Assembly: GCA_963575745.1 (NCBI GenBank)
Contig: CAUYUJ010015505.1
Location: 363,285 to 427,284 of the forward strand
Direction of reading: 5' to 3'
Length of the DNA: 64,000 bases
DNA from: Prorocentrum cordatum
Lineage: Eukaryota; Sar; Dinophyceae; Prorocentrales; Prorocentraceae
The position numbers were made by a program, and so were the translations under genes. Under the pieces are notes generated by a model. The model was not told the origin of the DNA, did not search any database, and saw only the letters and a program-made list of their open reading frames with translations. Every line of letters starts with the position of its first letter. Within the stretch, counting starts at the first letter, position 1. Positions 32,740-43,365 of this stretch are shown here, one piece after another.

Positions 32740-33648
32740 GCCCCAGAGACCTACGGAGCCTCCCGAGTCCTTGTGAGCTCGACGAGAGCGAGTGCAGCGC
32801 GCCGAATTTCGTAAAGATGGCCGTCCCACTCCTCATCAGCAGGCGGCGGAACACTAACACGGGCAGTGTTGTAGAGATGATACGCCATCGCCATAGCCTC
32901 GACACACGGCATCGATGGGGCTCCATTGAGACCTAACCGAGCTCTGAGGCAACGGGGAGGCGACAAACCCTGGGGATATGCAGCGCCCCAAAGAACAGCA
33001 CACTGAAGGTAGTGGGAAAATGTATCGAGGGCAGGGACCAGCGGGGGCTCACGACACCGAAACTTGCACGGGTGCGCGCCGTCCTGCACATGAAGCCGTG
33101 CCGAGGTCAACCGAGCCCCTGAGATTGTCTTCAGGACGGCGCTCTGCCACGCTGGGGCCACCCTCTTTAGGAGCTCGCGCAGAGGGGACCATCGATCATG
33201 GGCGATGGCGGCACCCACACGGGCGTCACGAGCAACCTCGAGTCCCAACGCCCTCATCCTACGCATAGTCAAGAGGTGGAGGAAATCAGGGTGGAGGGAG
33301 GAGTGCAACGAGTCATACAGACTTCTCTGCACGCGCACTCGCCCGCCCGACGCCAGAGCCTGCTCCTCGGCCTGTCGGAGAGCAGCCCAGGCGGCGCCAG
33401 CAAGGCGGGCGAGCGCACGATCACTCACGAAGCCATCGTGCGCCCCGGCCAACCCCATGACGATGGGCTTCGTTCTCCAGAAAGACGGGGAGAACTGCCG
33501 CATGCCGACGGCGAGCAGCGACGCGTTGTCGAGCTGGTCGTGGAGCCAGGCGAAGAGCTGCTGCCAATTGGTGACCGTCGTGTGGGCCGCACGCATCATG
33601 GCAGCCAGGCCGGCCGCCCTCATCGACCGTATGCGGAGGCCCGTCGCC

Positions 33649-33650
<2 letters not shown>
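32740..33650 (-). mobile_element. 5'-truncated LINE, C-terminal end of the ORF, between CA tracts
   Basis: One open frame (stop at 32751, about 300 codons) shows the C-terminal region typical of LINE polyproteins beyond the reverse-transcriptase palm: helical sequence, then CKFRC, a spacer and FSHYLQC (Cx3C...Hx3C, a zinc-knuckle-like end), then an amphipathic tail. No polymerase motif is present, so the element is truncated. Both ends meet (CA)n on the minus strand (33650-33712 upstream, 32666-32710 downstream), and both tracts lie within the same 90-bp repeat array. The frame is intact, which suggests a fairly young insertion. The assignment to LINE rests on the Cys/His pattern and overall style, not on a database match. 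Confidence 0.55.
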
Positions 33651-33688
<38 letters not shown>

Positions 33689-33734
33689 TGTGTGTGTTTG
33701 TGTGTGTGCGTGTCGAAATTGGAACATCGCGGGC

Positions 33735-34260
33735 CACGAATCGTGTGAGGGTGTACCGGCATGGGCGCGACACCGCCATGCGAACCCAGCCACCGAGGCC
33801 TTCGGCGGAGCTCTATGGGACCACGAAACGTGTGGGGAGCGAACCAGAATGGGCGCGGTGCCGCCATGCGAACGCTGCCACTCGGGGGTTCGGTGGAGCT
33901 TCCCGTGGCGCTACGAAGAGTATAGTGGGTGTGCTGAAACGTGCGCGGTGCTGACATGCGAACGCAGCCACTAAGGCCTTCGGCGGAGCTCCCTGTGAGA
34001 TCACAAAACGTGTGAGGGGTGTGCCGGGATAGTATGTAAGGACGGATCCGCCATGCGAACGGTACGCAGTCACTGAGGCCGTCGGTGGAGCTCCATATGG
34101 GGCTACGAAACGTGTCGGGGGTGAACCAGGATGGGTGAGGTGCCACAGTGCGAGCGCCGCCACTGGGGCCTCCTGTGGAGCTCCCTCTGGCGACATGCGA
34201 AAGCAACCATTGGGGCCTTCGGCGAAGCTCCCTATGAGGCCGGGAATTGTTAGGGGTGTG
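33735..34260. repeat. Tandem repeat of about 90-100 bp, right part
   Basis: Five to six units containing GGCGCGGTGCCGCCATGCGA, ACGCAGCCACT, GAGGCCTTCGGCGGAGCTCC and CTACGAAACGTGTG. Single diverged units also occur near 49400-49530. Confidence 0.9.
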
Positions 34261-34631
34261 CCGACATGATTGCTGGGAGGAGAGAAGGGGGAAGGCAGCG
34301 GGAGGGAAAGAAAGAGACGCGCGGCGCTGTATCCTCAAATCGAAGAGCCAACAACACAGGATGGCTTGGAATGAGAATCGAGTCGGACAACAATACGATT
34401 ACCATAATGATCCGCCTTTCGTCCGCGCAACTGCTAGATCCGCACGGGCGGGGGGGGGCGGCGACTATCCTTACACTGCCCTGTGGGGCGCGGCTCCAAC
34501 GGAATTACGCAATGCCATGTCATACTCTTCGCCTCCCCCCTCACCCATAAAACCCTAAATAATTACACCGCCTGCCTTCCTGCATTGACCTCAGGCAGCT
34601 CATCTTCTTATCCAATGGTGCGTTCGTTTCC
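34261..34631. other. No gene seen
   Basis: Unique sequence with a short purine-rich start and no domain. Confidence 0.5.
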
Positions 34632-34970
34632 CTACATGTCCTGGTAATCAGGCTCCCTGGAGTCGCCCACAGAAGTGGAGGACCAAATCACGATCACACT
34701 GCGACCCTCTCGTTCTGGGGGAAGAACGAACGCCCCAACACTTCCGAAGACAGCGCTGCCCGTGACCCATTGCACCATCACCCTTACGCGTGGCATCTCA
34801 AAGCTTTCGGAGCGACCCCAGTGAAACGATCTACACGACAGCTTGAACCTGACCTTTGCGCCCCACCCGTGATCCACCCGCGCGACCGTGCATACAAACC
34901 CCTGAGCGACGATCAAAACGGGTCTCACGCGAGATAGCACAATGACCTTACGCGGCGGCTTACGCAGGCG
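34632..34970 (-). CDS. Exon-like open frame, unknown
   Basis: The frame ends at a stop at 34632 and reads like a folded protein with alternating hydrophobic residues (VRPVLIVAQGFVCTVARVDH, RVRVMVQWVTGSAVFGSVG, GRSVIVIWSSTSVG). It has no ATG; upstream it runs into a short CTTACGCG repeat at 34945-35040, so it would be a terminal exon with an acceptor near 34950. No family is recognised, and no other exon was identified. Confidence 0.3.
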   Translation of the reverse strand, partial: RLRKPPRKVIVLSRVRPVLIVAQGFVCTVARVDHGWGAKVRFKLSCRSFHWGRSESFEMPRVRVMVQWVTGSAVFGSVGAFVLPPEREGRSVIVIWSSTSVGDSREPDYQDM

Positions 34971-35040
34971 ACCAGCGCCTCACGCGACATTGTAGGCGAA
35001 GGCGCTTACGCGCGACCTTACGCGGGCAGCTTACGCGCCA
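34945..35040. repeat. CTTACGCG short tandem words
   Basis: Five or six copies of [CT]TTACGCG with variable 8-20 bp spacing. Confidence 0.7.
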
Positions 35041-35224
35041 ATGTCGGCGCAGACGACCCCTTTTCTGGCGTCGCGCAGATGCAATCCAGGCTGGCCCCTT
35101 CGGGCACACCACTTCCTCAGGCCCCCATTCAGGGCTCAAGACGGCGCAGGCTGCTGAAGCCAGATGGGACTGCATCTCGTTTCTGAGACCTTCCGTACTC
35201 CTGCCCCGCACATATAGGATTATC

Positions 35225-36020
35225 AGAGCACTTAGAAGGAGGAGTACGAGGAGGAGGAGACGGAGAAGGAGAAGGAGGAGCACGGGGAGGGGAAAAGGAA
35301 TAGGAGGAGGAGGATGACGAGGGAGGAGGAGGAGGAGGAGGAAGAGGATGATGAGGAGGAGGAGGAGGAGAAGGAGGAGGATGAGGAGGAACAAACAAAG
35401 GAGGAGGACGAGGAGGAGGAGGAGGAGGAGGAGGAGGAGGAATAGGAGAAGGAGGAGGAGGAGGAGGAGGAGGGAGGAGGAGGAGGACGACGACGACGAT
35501 GGAGGAGGAGGACGAGGGAGGATGAGAACGAGGGATGAGGAGTACGACGGAGGAGGAGGAGGAGGAGGAGGAGAAGGAGGAGGAGAAGGAGGAAAAGGAG
35601 GAAGAGGAGGAGGAGAGGACGAGCCACAACCGCTTCTGCTCGAGCGGCGAGATCGGGCCAACCGGGTGACACGGCGCTCTGGGGCCCATCGGACCCAGCG
35701 AGCAACACGATCGGCGGCCGCCATGCCAGCGATCCGCAGCTACCGTGGAGGGGCAGGGTGGGGGGGGCGGAGGGTGAGGTGAAGGAGGGGGAGGCATGAT
35801 GGAGGGAGGACTGGAGGAGGACGAAGACGAGGACGATGATGGCGATAATGATATGGAGGGGAAGGGGGGGGAGCATGAGTGAGGGAGGACAGGAGGAGGA
35901 CCAAGACGAGGAGGATGAGGACGAGAATAGTATGGAGGGAAAGGAAGGGGGGGCGGGACGCGGGGTGAGCGGAGCGGGAGAAGGGCGAGGAAGGGAAGGG
36001 GGCGGAGGCGGAGGAGACCG
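35225..36020. repeat. (GGA)n and purine-rich tract
   Basis: Dense GGA triplets at 35225-35625, a 130-bp unique gap, then purine-rich GGA/GAC/GATG sequence to about 36020. Frames of 250-315 codons here are artefacts. Confidence 0.92.
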
Positions 36021-36269
36021 GCGATCGCGCCGTGGCAAGGACTCAGCGCTCGGCCTATGCCCAGCATCGACGCCATGCCGCCCCCAACACTGCGGGCGAC
36101 GGTGCTCAGGCCGTCCGGGGGAAGGTTGCCCGTTTGTTGGACGAGTCCGTGTTTGGGAAAGGAGGGCGAGACAGAAGGGACGGCAGAATGAGGAGGCAGG
36201 AAAACTTATGAGGGGTAGCCGTCAAAAGAGAGGGTTACCCGCCAGTCCCTGTTGGTTTAGAGTTAGAGA

Positions 36270-36615
36270 TGGGGGAGCGTGGGAGAGAGAAAGGAGAGAG
36301 AGAGAGAGAGAGACAGAGAGAGAGAGAGAGGGAGAGGAACGAGCAACAAGGGAAACATAGACAGAGAGAGAGATGGGGCTACAGATGACGATGGAGATGG
36401 GGCTCGGGCGGGGGCCAGGCGCAAAGCCTGATCCCCCTCCAACCCCTCCTCCTCCTCCTCCTCCTCCTCCTCCTCCTCACTCCTCTCCTCTCTCCTCTCC
36501 CCCCTCCGCCTCCGCCTCCACCTCCTCCCTCCTCCTCCTCCTCCTCCTCCTCACTCCTCTCCTCACTCCTCTCCCCCTTTCCGCTTCCGCCTCCGCCCCC
36601 TCCCTCCTCCTGGGT
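36270..36615. repeat. (GA)n then (CCT)n
   Basis: GA dinucleotides at 36290-36372 followed by CCT triplets at 36435-36610, so purines switch strand within 100 bp. Confidence 0.92.
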
Positions 36616-36619
36616 CCTC

Positions 36620-37870
36620 CGAGAACGATGGCCGCAAAGACCAAGATCTGCTGGGCGGGGCCGCACCGCGAGCTGCGGTGCACCGCCGCCAGAGTTAGGT
36701 CCGGCATGCCCTCCTACAGGCAGATCTTGGAAGCAAGACAACGAGCAAGAAATGCCCAAACATTGTCGAAAATTAAACAGTCCCACTGGATATTCAGAAA
36801 CCATTCTTGGCTAGATTCCTCCTGTGGACGGGCATGCCCGACTTCAGCGCAGTGGCCATCGCAGCCCAAGACGGGGTCGACTCGCGCTGGGCGGGCCGAA
36901 GCGCTCCACACTCGGCCGCCCAAGCGAGCGGCGGGGGCGGCAACGCGCGCACGAGCTTGCGCCCGGCCCGCTCGCCGAGCGGAGCGACGCCCTGCACAGC
37001 CGCAGGAACCGACGCGGGCGAGCGCTGCTGCCGGCAGACGCGGGCAGGGCTCGAGGACAAGAGCGTCGCGCCGAGGTCGACGACGGTCGCCGAGAGGGTG
37101 GGGAAGGCGCACCCGCGCGCGAAAATCGGCACTGCGGCACGGACAGATGTTCAGACTGTTCAGACTACCTCGAGAGTCTCTCGCTCGCCGCTACAGGCGC
37201 GGACCCCGACCCCGGGGAGGAGACCAGCCCCACGCAGGTTCCGCTCGGGGGAGACCCAACAGGGCCAGGGGGCACCAGGCCCCCGATGCACGGACAGATG
37301 GAGGAGCGCGCGGGCCCTCGGCGCGTGCAGACCTGCGCGTGCACGAGGGGCACGGCAGCGTCAGCGCACCGGCCCGGCTGGCGTTCGAAGCCCGCACTCG
37401 ATCGCGCGAGGAGCCAACGACGTGGATGCGTCTAACCTCCCGCTTCCACGCGGCCCTGTCAGCCCTTAGGGCGGCCTATGGCGCGGCGCGGTCCTCGCCA
37501 CAGGATTCGGCCGAATCTTGCGGTCCGTCTCGTGGCTCGTCGAAGGCGGGCAGGCCAGGGAAGAAACCCGAGCTCTGCAGCATCACCGCATCGCTGCGCA
37601 CAGTCGCCATCCACGGCACGGGCAGTTCGCGCGAGCGCGCGTGTAGGGCGGCCACCAAGCTGCGAGGCCGCTCGCGCTTCACGCGTCCAGGGTACAGTAG
37701 CCGGCTCACCATCAGCAAGCAGACGATCGGGGCATGCCGAGGGAGAAGCGCACTGCATGATCCGTGACGCTGTACTCGTGCGAGTGGCGCATCAGGCCTG
37801 CAGTCCGCCGCCGACCCAGCATTTCCATACAACAATGAGCTCCTGAACGGCTCGCGGGGCGACCACAAAT
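36620..37870 (-). CDS. Possible multi-exon gene around introner G, unknown function
   Basis: Three minus-strand stretches look like exons. Near 37476-37740 the frame reads VCLLMVSRLLYPGRVKRERP and SGFFPGLPAFDEP. At 36842-37132 it reads PTLSATVVDLGATLLSSSPA and GERAGRKLVRALPPP. At 36620-36695 it reads LAAVHRSSRCGPAQQ and VFAAIVLGG. The introner lies exactly between the last two. A CCGCAG|TGCCGATT acceptor near 37135 fits the middle exon. Donor sites and the frame across the introner are unresolved, and a plus-strand frame of 464 codons overlaps everything. No domain is recognised. Confidence 0.25.
36700..36841 (-). mobile_element. Introner family 1, copy G
   Basis: Inverted ends TCCGGCATGCCCTCCTACAG (left) and CTGTGGACGGGCATGCCCGA (right). 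On the minus strand it starts CTGAAGTCGGGC and ends CGGACCTAACTC, with the CTAAC word next to the inverted repeat. A CACCGCAG|CTCG acceptor lies about 20 bases downstream. No convincing direct repeat. Confidence 0.75.
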
Positions 37871-38339
37871 ATCTGCATGTCTGTCAACAAGCCGAAACAC
37901 TGCCAAGGTCTTGAACAACAGCAGTCCAAGCTTCTGGTGGACGAGCTTCGAGCCCATTTTTCTTCAACTTATCAAGACAATGCTTTGTCTGACGAGCTTT
38001 GGGCCGAAGAACTTGCGGTCCGGCGGGCAATAATTTGTAGATGCCTCCTAAATGGGGTCCCGAATAAATGGGGTCGGAGGATCGCACCGGATCGCCAATG
38101 CATCGCCGATGCGATGCGCTGGCGACATCGGCGATGCATCAGCGTCATCGGCGCGGGGAAAGTCGTGCTCCGCATCGAAAAGCATCGCCGATGAATCGGG
38201 GAAGCGGCACGATCCCTCGACCCCATCTGCTCGGACCCCATCCGGGAGGCCCAGCAATAGGCCGACACGGCGTGGCGCACGTGGGCGGCGCTGTTCGCCG
38301 GGGACAAGCCCTCGTGGCCCGCATATGCGGGGTGCTACG
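37871..38339. other. No confident gene
   Basis: A plus frame from ATG 37877 (MSVNKPKHCQGLEQQQSKLL) is open for 105 codons and changes to a GCATCGCCGATG-rich inverted-word segment at 38095-38200. Unassigned. Confidence 0.4.
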
Positions 38340-38623
38340 TATAGATTGTGCAAACCACGTGGTGCAGTATACGCGGTGCAATTAATGCCGTGCGAACGGT
38401 GAGGTGTCGTCTAATTGCGTTGTACAGTAGGCGCTGTGCATTATATGCTGCGCTATGGTGTGCAGCATATGCGCTGCGACCTACGTCGTGCAATCCATGT
38501 TGTGCGATCAATTGTGTGCAACCCGGGTGGTGCAATCTACCCATACGTGGTGCAACCTACTTGGTGCAATGTGTGCATTGCGATCTACGTTTGCAATATA
38601 CGTGTTGCGATCTACGTTGTGCA

Positions 38624-38657
<34 letters not shown>

Positions 38658-38700
38658 GAGGCAATCGACGTGGTGCAATTCGCCCGGCCGAATGTGAAGC
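38340..38700. repeat. 14-bp satellite (GTGCAATCTACGTT type) with (AT)n
   Basis: Imperfect 14-17 bp units with TGGTGCAA and CTACGT; (AT)n at 38624-38657. The same satellite appears at 40030-40075, 45260-45340, 45540-45620, 54000-54060, 55440-55970 and 60390-60430. Confidence 0.85.
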
Positions 38701-39080
38701 TGACAACTCCAGTGCCCGCGCAACACCCACCCACCCCAACCCACCCCTCCGCAGTTGTGATTGCGATGAGTGCTTGGCGTTGGCTGGTGCATCCCTGCGG
38801 CCGCGCTAACCCGCGCATGCTCGCGCGCGAAGCGGCCAAGTAGCTTGGCGCGACCGACGCGGCCGCGGTGGCGCTGATCGCTGGGCAAGGCCCAGTGGGC
38901 ACTTCAGTGCGTGTCGGCGACTTGGGCGGGAGCGGTATCATGGCACCTCTGACAAAAGGTAGATTCGACGCTGGTAGCGATGCTGGTGACGATGATGACA
39001 ACGACGACGGCAATGCCAGCGAAGGTGCCGATGCTGATCAAGCCGACGACGATGACGGCGTCCTCGCGTCGGCAATGAAG
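38700..39080 (+). repeat. Long dispersed repeat, copy 1
   Basis: From CAACTCCAGTGC through TGCGGCCGCGCTA, GCTCGCGCGC and GGGCACTTC to a GATGACGA-rich end, this segment aligns with 45650-46040 over about 380 bp with indels. The first 50 bp also appear reversed at 55385-55435. Each copy follows 14-bp satellite units. No coding capacity is recognised. Confidence 0.8.
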
Positions 39081-39284
39081 GTTCTGAAAAGAGTTCGGCA
39101 TGCGCGCGCGGCCGACGCACAAGAGTGGCCCGCATGGTATTATTGGACAAGGATCGCGCCCCCCCCCCAGCACGCGCGCAAGGGCGCTCGAATGATTTTG
39201 ACATGCGGCGCGAGAGGGCCGTTTGGCTGAATGTCTTGGGTTGTTTGGTATCTAGGTATATGCATACATACATATATATACATT

Positions 39285-39323
<39 letters not shown>

Positions 39324-39880
39324 GACAGTTCCCTAGATAATTCGCAGGAGCGCGGGCGCACGCATTTTTGAAAACTGATGTTGCAAAACCATGTGTTTCA
39401 TGCGCCTCTCGAAACACACGAAATTGAAATCCCCACGACACCTGGAATGTTCGAAAGATTTCCGCATGCGCGCGCGACGGCGCCCGTGTGCGCAGTTCGC
39501 CTCACTGTTTGCAAGGAACTCTTGCGACAGCACGCGCGCAACGGCTACCGAGTGATTTGGACATGCGCGCGCAAGAGGCACGTATGGTAGAATGTGAGAA
39601 CATGTTGAAACATCACTGGCTTCATTTTTTGTTGTGAAAAACAGAGCCCGCACGCAAGTTTTGTTTTGAACGCATTTGTTGCGAAACCATGCGTTTTGTA
39701 TATGTTTTAGGGACACTCGAGTTTGAAATCTTTGTGAAACCATGAGATCTTGGAGGGTTACGGCATGCGCGCGAGACGACGCGCCCGTGCGCACTTCGTC
39801 CGAAATGTTGCAAGGGATTCTTGAAAACTGATCATTTGTGATGAACGAATGCGCGCTCATAGTTTTTTGCTAAGGATGAG
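39081..39880. repeat. Repeat of about 305 bp, two diverged units, with (AT)n
   Basis: (AT)n at 39285-39320. Words GCATGCGCGCG and GTGTGCGCAGTTCGCC at 39462-39503 recur at 39761-39800, a 302-bp period. The same family lies reversed at 54230-54710. Confidence 0.75.
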
Positions 39881-40029
39881 AGGGGGCGATACAGGCCCGC
39901 CGCTGATGGTATAAATTCAGATCCAGGATGGACGACGGGGCAGACTCGTGTGCAAACTGCACACGATAAGAAGGACCGTTAAGTCTGGGGTGGGGGGCAG
40001 AAGATCTTAACATACTTTTACAATCCGAA

Positions 40030-40215
40030 AAATCTATATGGTGCAATCCGCGCGGTGCAATCTATGTGGCATGCGTGGCTGCGACAAGGCGGCGACCGGG
40101 CGACGGCGACATCATAGCCGCCAGACCGGCACGCGGGCCCGGACGACGGGCGGCGACGAAGCAGCGACGGGGCGGCGACGGCGACAACACAGCCGCCAGA
40201 CCGACACGCAGGCCC
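40030..40215. repeat. 14-bp satellite plus 72-bp GC-rich repeat
   Basis: Three 14-bp units, then two 72-bp units containing GCGGCGACGGCGACA and AGCCGCCAGACCG. The same composite occurs at 55440-56215. Confidence 0.85.
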
Positions 40216-41507
40216 AGTTCCTTATGAAACAAATCAGTGGCCCTAAGTGCAAGCAGCGTTTGGGGAAAAACAGAACGTATACATTCTCCTGTCAACATTC
40301 ACGTGTTGCCGTCGCCGTTGCAGAACATGTGGCAGAAGTGGGACGTCGGCGCACATTCCGCGCGAAAGGGCGCAATGTTGTTCTCGTCTCGGCGGCGCAT
40401 TCACTTATCCGGAAGATGGAGATTCTCGGCGTTTGTCGACAGCGGGATCACGCGCGGACGGGAATGTTGCTCTCGTCCCATCGCCTGAAAGTAGCGCTCA
40501 CGCCTTGGAGCGGCGAAAACTCGCCACTCGCCAAGTCATTTGGGGCGGAGCAGCGCAGGAGCGGACGATTTGTCCCCCTCAACCCACAATCAATGCTGAT
40601 TTCGGTTGGAAGTGGAGCTCCCGCTTGGGCGTGATATGTTTCGTTCGCCGAATCGAATGGAAGCGGCAGCAGCGACGGTGCCGCGCGAGAGCGGGCGAAA
40701 TACTGCCCTCGCTCAAACGCCGTGCAACTTGTGCGCAAAAGTGGCAATACTGTCTCGGCGCGGCACGTGTTTTGCAGTCGCCGCGCTCGTCGGAAATTTG
40801 GCCGCCCGAGCAAGGGTTTGGTGCTCTCGCCACAGCGGCCAGCACACATTTTCTGCAGTTCCACTTCTGCCCGTGCTTGGCCAGCCTGTCTCTTCGCCAA
40901 GTCGTTGGAAGCGGGACCAACGCCTTCCGCTCGCCATGTAGAAACTCGTTCCAATCCCAGTGTCGGGTTATGTCGCCTTTGATCACTCTTCTATGGGTGG
41001 GCCGGGCCCGCTGGCTCGTCCGACCTGGCAGATTTGAGCACATCCTCCTTCCCCCATTCCGTCTCCCCCTAGAGTTCCTCCATCCTGCCCCCCCCCTCTT
41101 TCGAAGCCCTCCTCCTCCCCACGGGTGACCTCCCCCCCGAGCTGTTGAAGAACTGCGAAGGGGATATCGCTTGGCGGCAGGTGCACCCGTCATTGGTCCA
41201 GGTGTCGTCGGGGCACGCGGAGCAGCCCCGCGCCGCCAGGACGCCGCACCTCGGCCAAGGTTGTCAGCCGCTTCCTCCTTGCCCTGGTCCTTCTCATCGT
41301 CGTCCTCCTGCTCCTCATCATCGTCAATCCCCTCTTGCCTCTTGCCCCTCCTCACCCTTTGCCCCCTCCTCACCCCCCCTCCTAATCCTCGCTACCCCCT
41401 CCTCCATCTGCCCCTCCTCCACCCCTCCCCCTCCTCACAGACCGCATGTGTTCCATCGTCTCACGGTCGCGAAAGAGCTGTAGTAGCCATGCCAGCGGGT
41501 CACACTA
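40216..41507. other. No confident gene; C/T-rich right part
   Basis: 40216-40980 is unique, with overlapping frames and a recurring GCGGAGCAGC/GGCGAAA word set. 41040-41450 is C/T-rich. No domain is recognised. Confidence 0.45.
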
Positions 41508-42068
41508 TTAGGTCACTTTCCAGACTGCGATAAATTCAAGTGGACACGAACGCAATGCAATAACACCGTGCTTACACCATACCACGCTGACCAATACCAT
41601 AATCGAGTTACCTGGCACAATTCTCTGTGCACGGGGGGGGAATTGATCGCGAACCATCGGATGTAACGCGTCTGCCCCAATTGGTAAGCGAGTCAAGGCA
41701 ACGAACAGCTGCTTGCAACTATGGAGGGGCGGTCTGCCCGATACGTGGGCGATTTCTGTGAGATGAAACGATCGGTATGAACACCAAGCGCGATCAAATT
41801 CCATTTGAATCCACATATCTGGTATGTGCAACGGCATACTGCGTGTGATCGGATGTGCCGAAGAATCACGCTGTGTCGTGTAGCGACTGTTGTGCGCTGA
41901 CACCTGGCTCAACTTTGATGGTTGTTCAGGACACTGTAACGCGTGACAGTACAACTTATTGACCACCCTTCGGGTGATAAGGAAGTTTGGGGGGATGGTT
42001 GGCGCCACCGTCGATTTGCATCGGATGCACCTTTCAGCCCACGAAAGGGCATACGTCGGGACATCCAA
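41508..42068 (-). CDS. 186-codon open frame of balanced composition, unknown
   Basis: The frame is open for 186 codons in sequence of about 50% GC, where stops should be frequent; no simple repeat explains it. It lacks an ATG at its head (internal ATG at SMPLHIPDMW). Composition is mixed and protein-like (MEFDRAWCSYRSFHLTEI, GADALHPMVRDQFPP, PLEFIAVWKV) and ends in TAA. Codon use differs from the GC-rich genes of the window, as expected for a mobile-element or viral remnant, or for chance. I recognise no domain and assign no function. Confidence 0.35.
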   Translation of the reverse strand: MDVPTYALSWAERCIRCKSTVAPTIPPNFLITRRVVNKLYCHALQCPEQPSKLSQVSAHNSRYTTQRDSSAHPITRSMPLHIPDMWIQMEFDRAWCSYRSFHLTEIAHVSGRPPLHSCKQLFVALTRLPIGADALHPMVRDQFPPRAQRIVPGNSIMVLVSVVWCKHGVIALRSCPLEFIAVWKVT

Positions 42069-42639
42069 ATAATTACATTATAACATATCGGTTTACTGGT
42101 CGACGTGTCCAGAAAAAATATGCATATTTACATCTCGTCAAAGATCGATCTGTATCACTACATATCTGCCTATCTGCCGACCATCGACCTATCAATTTCC
42201 CTAGCTGTCGGCCTCACTAGATATCGATCGACCACACTATCAATCGATCTGCCGGTATCACTACAGTACGAGGACAACACTCGGGACAACTGTTTTTTAT
42301 GTCCATCGATCGGCATCTCTATCAAGACGTCTGTGCGACACGGCCTCGCAACCGATTTGTATGCATCAATCGATCTACGGTGAGGGCATTGGACCAGGAA
42401 GCGTTGGATTAGAAATTATCAGGTCTGGATGTCGGTAGAACTTCAATGTTGTGGAGCGGCCATGGATATCGCCGCAGCCCTCGTTAGATCCACCGTACCC
42501 TTGAGGCACGAGTTGGAGTGGCTTCAGGTTCCTTGTTCAAAACCTGGAGCTGAAGTCCTCAATCCTGAGTTGTAAGGGCCCAGACCGCAAATTCTGAAAT
42601 ATCGGGGCTCCTGGCGTCTTCTGTCATTACTTTTTCGGG
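42069..42639. other. No gene seen
   Basis: A/T-richer sequence with repeated ATCGATC and CTATC words at 42140-42370. No coding region is supported. Confidence 0.5.
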
Positions 42640-42870
42640 ACTCTTTGAGGCCCCCAAGACGGTCCAAGGGGGCTCCGAGTCGCCGAAATATAGCTCAAAG
42701 ACGCCCTTGACGGTCTCAAGACGGCCCCAGATGCCCCCCAGACGCCAAAAGAGGCCTCCAAGAGGCTTCCAAGAGACAGAAAGCATGCATGTGTTTGAGG
42801 TTATTGGAAGATTTCGGCGTTCTCGCATTTTCTGCTTCCCGACGCTCCAGGACGGCTTAAGAGGTCCCCA
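42640..42870. repeat. CCCAAGA-GGCC repeat with core
   Basis: The core 42800-42860 reads GATTTCGGCGTTCTCGCATT then CTTCCCGACGCTCC, closely matching 53355-53395. Confidence 0.85.
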
Positions 42871-42875
42871 AGATC

Positions 42876-43365
42876 GGGACAACCATCGGGACAACCATCG
42901 GGGCAACCGTCGGGTTAATCATCGGGACAAACATCTGAACATCCATCGGGACTGCCTTCGGGACAACCACGGGACCACCATCAGGACAACCGTCGGGACA
43001 ACTATCGGAACAACCGTCGGGAACACCGTCGGAACAACTATCCGGACAACCGTCGGGACAACCATCGGGACAACCATCAGGACAACCGTCGGGATAACCA
43101 GCGGGACAGCCTTCGGGACTACCTCCGGAACAGCTACATCGGGAGAGCCATCGAACCAACGGGACAAACATCGGAAAATCCCTCGGGAGAACCATCGAGA
43201 CAACAATCGGGAGAGCCGTCCAGACAACTATCGGGACAACCATCGGGATAATCATCGGGACAACCACCGTCGGGACAACAATCGGGACGACTATTGGGAG
43301 AACCATCCGGACACCATCGGAACCATCATCGGAACAACCATCGGGACAGCCATCGGGACAACCAT
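42876..43365. repeat. 12-bp tandem array CGGGACAACCAT, about 40 units
   Basis: Perfect and near-perfect 12-bp units with substitutions. Translation gives 4-residue repeats in open frames up to 370 codons. Confidence 0.95.

Noticed and set aside
35112-35127. A second spliced-leader relic (CCATTCAGGGCTCAAG, plus strand)
   Set aside because: Only GGCTCAAG and CCATT match, with a two-base disruption between them, and no gene follows in that orientation.
35129-36076. 315- and 268-codon Ser/Pro-rich frames
   Set aside because: Artefacts of the purine tract read on the minus strand.
36373-37767. A 464-codon plus-strand open frame
   Set aside because: It starts in a (CCT)n tract, is highly Arg/Ala-rich, and overlaps better-looking minus-strand exon candidates around an introner.
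38095-38200. Regulatory hairpin from GCATCGCCGATG inverted words
   Set aside because: The words are short, irregularly spaced and not linked to a supported gene.
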